This document shows, in pieces, positions 35,564 to 40,861 of a stretch of 40,861 nt of DNA. A program made the position numbers and the translations under genes. The stretch covers positions 1 through 40,861 of the forward strand of contig CADDYW010000033.1 of assembly GCA_902810745.1 (NCBI GenBank), written 5' to 3'. The notes below the pieces were generated by a model. It saw nothing but the letters and a program-made list of their open reading frames with translations. It made no database searches and was not told the DNA's origin. The first letter of the stretch is position 1, and each line of letters opens with the position of its first letter. The stretch is from Chloroflexota bacterium (GTDB lineage: Bacteria; Chloroflexota; UBA6077; FW602-bin22; CADDYW01).

Positions 35564-38229
35564 CGCGCCTTCTGTTGAAGCTCGAAGAGCTTCTGGATGG
35601 CTTCGAGTGGCGTCAGCGACAGGACATCGAGCGTCTTCAGCTCTTCGAGCGCCGGGTTCGGCTCGCCGAGCAGCGAGAGCTGCACGACCTCGATCTCGCG
35701 CTCGCGGCGTCGGCCCTGACGGCGACCCTGGCGCTCCAGGTCGCGTAAGATCTCCTCGGCTCGTCTCGTGACCGCTCTCGGCAGGCCTGCGAGCCTGGCG
35801 ACGTGAATACCGTAGCTTCGATCGGCGCCGCCCGGGACGACGCGGTGGAGGAAATGCACCTCGCCGCTCTCCTCGGCAACGTCCATGCGGAAATTTCGGA
35901 CGCGGGGCAGCACGCTCGCGAGCTCGGTGAGCTCGTGGTAGTGGGTTGCGAAGAGAGTACGCGCGCCGAGACGGGGGTGGTTGTGGATATACTCGACGAT
36001 GGCGCGCGCGATGGCCAGGCCGTCGTACGTACTGGTACCACGGCCGACCTCGTCCAGGATCAAGAGGCTGCGTCGTGTACTCTGCGTCAAGAGGCGAGCC
36101 GTTTCGAGCATCTCGACCAGAAATGTGCTTTGTCCCGCGCTCAGATCATCCTGGGCGCCCACGCGGGTGAAAATGCGGTCGACGAGACCGATTCGGGCGG
36201 CGTCGGCCGGCACGTAGCTACCGATCTGGGCAAGAAGCACGATAAGGGCGGCCTGGCGGAGGAATGTCGACTTACCGGCCATGTTCGGACCGGTGAGAAG
36301 GATAATCTGCGCGTCGTCGGTAGAGAGGTAGAGATCGTTCGGGGTGAATGGCTCGTCCGGGCGCGCCTGCTCGACGACCGCGTGCCTGCCGCCGGTGATC
36401 TGAATGACTGTCCCATCATCCAGCACCGGTCGAACGTATCGGTTCTGAACCGCCACCTCCGCGAGCGAGGCGATGACGTCGATCCGCGCGATCGCTCGAG
36501 CGGTGCGAAGCACGCGGTCTCGATCGGCACTGATCTGCGCACAGATCTGACGGAATAGTGCCTGCTCCAGCTCGACGATCCTCTCCTTCGCGTTCAGAAC
36601 GATCGACTCGTACTCTTTGAGCTGTGGTGTCACGTAACGCTCGGCGCCGACGAGCGTCTGCTTGCGGATATATGACTCCGGAACCGCGTCGCGATTCGCG
36701 TTGCTCACCTCGATGTAGTAGCCAAACACGCGGTTGTATCCAACCTTCAGACCCCGAATCCCGGTCCGTTCGCGCTCGGTCGCCTCCAGATTCTCGATCC
36801 ACCGCCGAGCGTACTCGGTCGAGTCGCGGAGGTCATCGAGCTCGGTCGAAAACCCCCGGGCGATCACTCCGCCATCTGCAAGGGACGCGGGAGGCTCTGG
36901 GACAATTGCCTGATCGATCAGCTCGACGATTGCTGGGCAATCGTCAAGCTCGGCGGCAGCGGCGCAGCGGTGTGGGGTAGACTCGACGCGATGCTCCGGA
37001 GAGCAAAGAATCGTGCGCAGGGTCGGGATGGCCGCGAGGCTAGCCCGGAGGGACAGCAGATCCCGCGGGGCTGCGAGACCCTGTCCGATGCGATTGATCA
37101 GCCGCTCTAGATCGCGGACGTCGGCCAGACGTTCGCGGAGGCGGGCGCGGGCAGAAGCATCCTCGACCAGCTCGCTGACAAACTCCTGGCGCTCGCGGAG
37201 CTTTGGCAGGTCGACCAGCGGCTGGTTCAGCCAGGCGCGGAGCAGTCGTGCACCGCCCGGCGTCCGGGTGCGATCCAGAACCCAGATCAGCGAGCCGCGA
37301 TAGGCTCCGCTGCGCGTTGTCTCGACGAGCTCGAGATTGCGACGCGTAGACTCATCGAGGAGCATGAAGTCGCCGGTCTGGTAGAGGCGGAGCTCGCCGA
37401 GCTGGGTGAGAGCCGATCTCCGTGTCTCGGCGAGATACTGGACGAGCACGCCCGCCGCGCGGACGGCAAGCGGCAGGGCCGAGGCGCCGAGAGCGTCCAG
37501 CGAAGCGATCTCCAGGTGCCGACAGAGGGCATCCTGCGCGGTCGACTGCTCGGCCTTCCACGCGTCGACGCGCGTGATCCTGCCAGCAGAGCCAGGAGCC
37601 GGTGGCGCTAAAGACCCATCGAGGGAATCGTCGGCGGGAACCAGCAGCTCCGCGGGATCCAGTCGCTCCAGCTCTCGGCGCAGGATCTGCGACTCGTCCA
37701 GAGCTAGCTGCGTCGCGGCGAACTCGCCGGTGCTCACGTCCGCGTAGCTGAGGCCAGCCGACCGGCCGTCGGAGACGACCGCGGCAAGGTAATTATTGCG
37801 CTTTTCGTCCAGCAGCGCGGGCTCGACGACGGTGCCTGGCGTCACCACGCGGGTGACGTCACGCTCTACCAGTCCCTTGCTCGTGCGCGGGTCGCTGAGC
37901 TGCTCGCAGACAGCAACTCGGTACCCTTTCTTGATGAGGCGCGACAGATGAGTATCAAGCGAGTGATGGGGAATACCGGCCATCGGGATTCGCTGACCTC
38001 GCGCGACGTCGCGGCCCGTGAGCACGATGCCGAGCTCCGACGAGACAACGCGGGCATCGTTGTCGAAGGCTTCGTAGAAGTCGCCGAGGCGGAAGAGCAG
38101 AATGACATCCCGGTAGCGACGCTTGAGCTGCAGATACTGGCGGCGCAGCGGCGTCAGGCTCGCGTGCGGCGGCGGGTCGGTGTGTGGTCCGTCGGCAGAT
38201 AGAGAACTCACTGCGCGGGAAGGCTCCAT
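35548..38229 (-). CDS. mutS: DNA mismatch repair protein MutS
   Basis: 893 residues with the full MutS layout. The mismatch-recognition Phe-x-Glu is FYE at 51-53 in the start block LFRLGDFYEAF. The connector, lever and clamp regions follow. The ATPase has Walker A GPNMAGKST, Walker B DEVGRGTSTYDG and the FATHYHEL signature. The C-terminal part contains a short Arg/Gln-rich stretch (RQGRRQGRRRE). The ATG at 38229 has no clear Shine-Dalgarno; a CATAAT about 12 bases upstream suggests a very short leader. No mutL is in the window. Confidence 0.97.
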   Translation of the reverse strand: MEPSRAVSSLSADGPHTDPPPHASLTPLRRQYLQLKRRYRDVILLFRLGDFYEAFDNDARVVSSELGIVLTGRDVARGQRIPMAGIPHHSLDTHLSRLIKKGYRVAVCEQLSDPRTSKGLVERDVTRVVTPGTVVEPALLDEKRNNYLAAVVSDGRSAGLSYADVSTGEFAATQLALDESQILRRELERLDPAELLVPADDSLDGSLAPPAPGSAGRITRVDAWKAEQSTAQDALCRHLEIASLDALGASALPLAVRAAGVLVQYLAETRRSALTQLGELRLYQTGDFMLLDESTRRNLELVETTRSGAYRGSLIWVLDRTRTPGGARLLRAWLNQPLVDLPKLRERQEFVSELVEDASARARLRERLADVRDLERLINRIGQGLAAPRDLLSLRASLAAIPTLRTILCSPEHRVESTPHRCAAAAELDDCPAIVELIDQAIVPEPPASLADGGVIARGFSTELDDLRDSTEYARRWIENLEATERERTGIRGLKVGYNRVFGYYIEVSNANRDAVPESYIRKQTLVGAERYVTPQLKEYESIVLNAKERIVELEQALFRQICAQISADRDRVLRTARAIARIDVIASLAEVAVQNRYVRPVLDDGTVIQITGGRHAVVEQARPDEPFTPNDLYLSTDDAQIILLTGPNMAGKSTFLRQAALIVLLAQIGSYVPADAARIGLVDRIFTRVGAQDDLSAGQSTFLVEMLETARLLTQSTRRSLLILDEVGRGTSTYDGLAIARAIVEYIHNHPRLGARTLFATHYHELTELASVLPRVRNFRMDVAEESGEVHFLHRVVPGGADRSYGIHVARLAGLPRAVTRRAEEILRDLERQGRRQGRRREREIEVVQLSLLGEPNPALEELKTLDVLSLTPLEAIQKLFELQQKARQGSS

Positions 38230-38382
38230 CGGTACAGTGGATTATGTTGACGTCCCGGGGCTGCGGACCGCCCCGAACGCCTCTCCTCTCGGATGATACC
38301 ATCGCCAGGCAAGCACCGGGGAGGCCAGGATCGACGACGGACAGGCCGAGCGCCTGGACGGCGGAACCAGATGAGTGCGAGG

Positions 38383-38411
38383 TTGCTTCGTCGATCATGA
38401 GGGGCTAGAAT
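38383..38411 (+). promoter_or_regulatory. Predicted promoter of the single-domain response regulator
   Basis: TTGCTT (38383-38388) and TAGAAT (38406-38411) are 17 bases apart, 31 bases upstream of the TTG start. Both match consensus well. Confidence 0.6.
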
Positions 38412-38442
38412 CTGGCCGAGACCACCGAGGAGGTAAGAATCG

Positions 38443-38886
38443 TTGTCAAACCCAATTCTCGTGGTCGACGACGATCCCGACTTCGTCGAGTTGGTGCAGG
38501 CACTCCTCCGCAATGTCTTCGACGTCGAGGGATGCACTGATTCGAAAGTGGCGTTGGAGCGCATTCGCCAGATCAACCCGACCTTGGTATTCCTCGACCT
38601 CTATATGCCACGGCCAACCGGTTGGGATTTATTGCGAGCGCTGCGGGAGGACCCGAACTTCGCCGACCTTCCTGTGCTCGTCCTATCCGCGGCAGGATCC
38701 GACGTCGGGGAGATCGACACTCACCTGAAGAATCAGACGGGCGGGCCAGTGGAGATTCTGTCCAAGCCTTTTGAGATCGAAGATCTGCTTGCAAAGATCA
38801 GCGCGCTGGTTCGCCATCGCGTGCCCGCCGAGGTCGCGGAGCGGCTTATCGTAGGGGCAAACAGCCGTGTCGGGTCAGCCAGCTGA
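38443..38886 (+). CDS. Single-domain response regulator (CheY-like)
   Basis: 147 residues: a receiver domain without output domain. The acidic cluster is Asp9-Asp11 (VVDDDP), the phosphoacceptor Asp52 (FLDLYMP), Ser82 takes the place of the conserved Thr, and Lys108 (SKPF) is present. The tail (118-147) is short and charged. The start is TTG with GAGGAGGT about 8 bases upstream. No kinase gene is adjacent; it probably receives phosphate from an orphan kinase elsewhere. Its last 41 bases overlap the opposing tyrA gene. Confidence 0.92.
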   Translation: MSNPILVVDDDPDFVELVQALLRNVFDVEGCTDSKVALERIRQINPTLVFLDLYMPRPTGWDLLRALREDPNFADLPVLVLSAAGSDVGEIDTHLKNQTGGPVEILSKPFEIEDLLAKISALVRHRVPAEVAERLIVGANSRVGSAS

Positions 38887-40861
38887 CCGTTTCCTGGTAG
38901 ATCGCCTGCACACGCGCGCGCGTTAGACGGCGCACCTCGCGATCGACGGCTGTTGTTCGCTGGTCGACGAGCATCTTCCGCTGGCGCTTGAGTATCTTCT
39001 TCTCGTGCTGCGCGCGTTCACGCGTGGCAGGGTCGTGAGCTGTCTCGACCTGGCGATGAATCGTGTCGAGCTTCTGGTCGAGATCGCGAAGAACGTCGTC
39101 AAGCTCGCGCGCCACGGTCCGCCGCGCGTCACGTCGCATCGATACCAGCTCGGAGGGGTGCAAGACAATCGCTAGCGTGATCCGGGCTGGCTTCAGACCC
39201 TCGGTGTCGTCGGGCCGCGGATCCAGTGGCGTCATCAGCACGTCCCAGACGCGGCTGCGTGGCAGCTCGTCGTCCCGCGGCACCGTCTTCAGGAGACGTA
39301 GAAGAATCTCACGATCGAACCACTCCGGAACGCGCAGATCACAGGTCCGACGCACGACCAGCTCGCCCTGTTCCAGCAGCCAGTCGAAAAGCTCAGCATC
39401 GTTGAGCACGCGGGCGCGCGCCAGCGGAATCATCTGGTCGTGTCCGGGATCCTCGTCGCTCCCTTCACCACCTTGCACGCTCCCAAGGAGCAGGTTTATC
39501 GGGCGCAGCCGGATGCGCGACGCGACGTCCTGCTTGCCTGGGTCCAGGAGGTCGAGGTCGACCAGGCCAATGGCGATGCGCGGAGGCTGTCCAACACGGC
39601 GCTCCTCGATGGCGCGAACCTGGCCCGCGGACGCCACGATCTCCTGTCGGAGCTGATTCAGGCCATCGACGAGTCGGGCACCCATCTCGAGAAAATGCTC
39701 GCGTCGCTGTCGCTCACGTCGGTCCAGGCGATCCGGCGACCAGGGCGAGCCGAAACGATCGAAGAGCGTCGCAAGAGGATCAGGCGCAGCCCCCGCAAGG
39801 CGTGCGTTGGTCGACCCCGATTGCGCCAGCTCGATGGCGGAGAGGAGCTGTCTCGCCGTATCAAGGAACACGGCGCGGACGTCGGGCCTGGCCGTCTGAG
39901 TCTGGATGGCTCGATAGGTATCGGGGCTACTGCGCGCCAGGTAAGCCACGCGAGCGGCCAGGTAGAGGAGTGGCTCGAAGACCGGCGTGCGAAATGGAAG
40001 CAGGTCCGCCGGATCCTGGTCGAGGCGCACAAACGTGTAGGCGAATGATAAAAGCGTGAAATGGGTCAGAGCCTGGACGTAGGACATCGCCTCGTCGTGC
40101 TGCCGGGCGCTCGCGGGCGTGACGATCAGACGGAAGTGCGCAAGACGGTCGAGGAACCACTGGCGCCACGCCGAGTCTTGCCGACCGTCAGGGGCATCGA
40201 CCACGGCGACGATCAGCCCGGTGAGATCGGACACCGTCGGCCCAAAAAGCGGGTGCGCACCGAGAATCCCGACCTGCCGGTCGAGGACCTCGCAGAGGGT
40301 CTCGAGGGGCTTTGTCTGGGTCGAACCCAGGTCCACGACGAGGCTCCCAGGACGAATCCAGGGTGAGTAGAAGTGAATGGCCTGATCATACAGCGATTTG
40401 CCCTCGGTACCGATCGCCAGCAATGTGATATCCGCGCGAGGTAAGAGGGCGTCGGCGTCAGACGGAAGCACCGCGAAGACCGTGCAGCCGTCCGGATTCT
40501 TCGTCGCGAACGTTTCCGCCAGACGGGTCAGGCTGTCGTCGGATCGCGCTGACCGATTCTCAGCCTGGTCCATCGGGCTGGGCGTTTCCGGGGCAAGGCA
40601 GAGAATCGCACGCCCGGGTCGCGGGGAGTCCTGGGCGGGCGTGGCCAGCCAGCCCTGGCTCTCCGTGGCGTGCGACAGGCCGTACGCGACGCCGTGGAGA
40701 TTGCTCGCAGCCCCAGCCGTGCGCAGATCGTCAAGCACCTTCGACAGGATGAACGGGGGCGACGCCGTGTCGAAGAAATCGAACAGATATAGCTCTTGCA
40801 CCGAGCCGCACAGCAGCCGGGCGAAAAATCTCCCCATCGCGCCGCCACCCCCGATGATCGC
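38846..40861 (-). CDS. tyrA: TyrA-type prephenate dehydrogenase fused to an unknown C-terminal domain (5' end outside window)
   Basis: Oxidatively decarboxylates prephenate in tyrosine synthesis. The frame is open at the window end, where AIIGGGGAMGRFF gives the NAD-binding Gly-rich loop, so only a few N-terminal residues are missing. Counting from the Met at 40837: ADITLLAIGTE (135-145) is the second strand of the fold, LGAHPLFGP carries catalytic His195, and HDEAMSYVQALTHF (247-260) matches the enterobacterial TyrA dehydrogenase block. An extra segment of about 100 residues (25-133) sits between the first strand-helix unit and ADITLL. The dehydrogenase helices end near 400. Residues 410-663 form an additional domain with a charged coiled-coil stretch (575-640) that I do not recognise; it is not a chorismate mutase or ACT domain by eye. 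Stop at 38846 overlaps the response regulator. Confidence 0.85.
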   Translation of the reverse strand, partial: AIIGGGGAMGRFFARLLCGSVQELYLFDFFDTASPPFILSKVLDDLRTAGAASNLHGVAYGLSHATESQGWLATPAQDSPRPGRAILCLAPETPSPMDQAENRSARSDDSLTRLAETFATKNPDGCTVFAVLPSDADALLPRADITLLAIGTEGKSLYDQAIHFYSPWIRPGSLVVDLGSTQTKPLETLCEVLDRQVGILGAHPLFGPTVSDLTGLIVAVVDAPDGRQDSAWRQWFLDRLAHFRLIVTPASARQHDEAMSYVQALTHFTLLSFAYTFVRLDQDPADLLPFRTPVFEPLLYLAARVAYLARSSPDTYRAIQTQTARPDVRAVFLDTARQLLSAIELAQSGSTNARLAGAAPDPLATLFDRFGSPWSPDRLDRRERQRREHFLEMGARLVDGLNQLRQEIVASAGQVRAIEERRVGQPPRIAIGLVDLDLLDPGKQDVASRIRLRPINLLLGSVQGGEGSDEDPGHDQMIPLARARVLNDAELFDWLLEQGELVVRRTCDLRVPEWFDREILLRLLKTVPRDDELPRSRVWDVLMTPLDPRPDDTEGLKPARITLAIVLHPSELVSMRRDARRTVARELDDVLRDLDQKLDTIHRQVETAHDPATRERAQHEKKILKRQRKMLVDQRTTAVDREVRRLTRARVQAIYQETVSWLTRHGCLPLR

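Overview
The window is GC-rich, gene-dense bacterial chromosome with long runs of co-directional housekeeping genes, no tRNA or rRNA, no CRISPR array and no recognisable insertion sequence. Several signs point to Chloroflexota, most likely the Thermomicrobia/Sphaerobacter side: GTG and TTG starts are common, a secreted protein ends in a 'Y-x-P-L-V' tail of the kind seen in that phylum, and the gene content (KGG-repeat protein, PRTase with Trm112-like neighbour, P-loop-free MurE with an unusual substrate motif) fits. This assignment is an inference from family knowledge, not from a database search.

Layout. (1) 1-9431, minus strand: a sensor kinase, its OmpR-type regulator, a cyclic-nucleotide-binding-fold protein and a giant secreted subtilisin-like protease with a long array of Ig/PKD/YDG/MBG domains. 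The kinase and regulator overlap, and the CNB protein overlaps the protease start, so the four may form one sensing-to-surface module. (2) 9432-9973: a 542-base divergent intergenic region with two copies of a 12-bp dyad (AGGGNAAAACCT). (3) 9974-15190, plus: def, then sucC-sucD, then secD-secF. (4) 15314-18207, minus: a membrane-anchored TPR lytic transglycosylase followed by a shortened DarA/PstA-type cyclic-di-AMP receptor homologue with its own strong promoter. (5) 18396-21922: Trm112-like protein, phosphoribosyltransferase, KGG-repeat protein with a very strong terminator, secreted clan GH-A glycosidase-like protein. (6) 22197-27277, minus: a complete riboflavin operon ribD-ribE-ribBA-ribH plus a ROK sugar kinase, preceded by a near-consensus promoter, an FMN riboswitch and an intrinsic terminator. 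(7) 27355-35563, plus: PfkB-type sugar-phosphate kinase with a nucleotidyltransferase-like partner, metG-tatD, a long-chain polyprenyl diphosphate synthase, a MurE-type ligase and a PIG-L deacetylase. (8) 35548-40861: mutS (minus), a single-domain response regulator (plus), and the 3' part of a TyrA-type prephenate dehydrogenase fused to a roughly 260-residue C-terminal region I do not recognise.

Themes. Many of the genes serve cell envelope and export: SecDF exports, the lytic transglycosylase and MurE remodel and build peptidoglycan, the polyprenyl synthase may supply a lipid carrier or quinone tail, and the c-di-AMP receptor homologue sits beside the cell-wall enzyme. The most unusual items are the TyrA fusion, the loop-deleted DarA homologue, the kinase-regulator-CNB-protease cluster with its dyad motif, and an uncharacterised GT-A-like protein paired with the PfkB kinase. 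Nothing in the window looks like a defence island or a recently acquired element.
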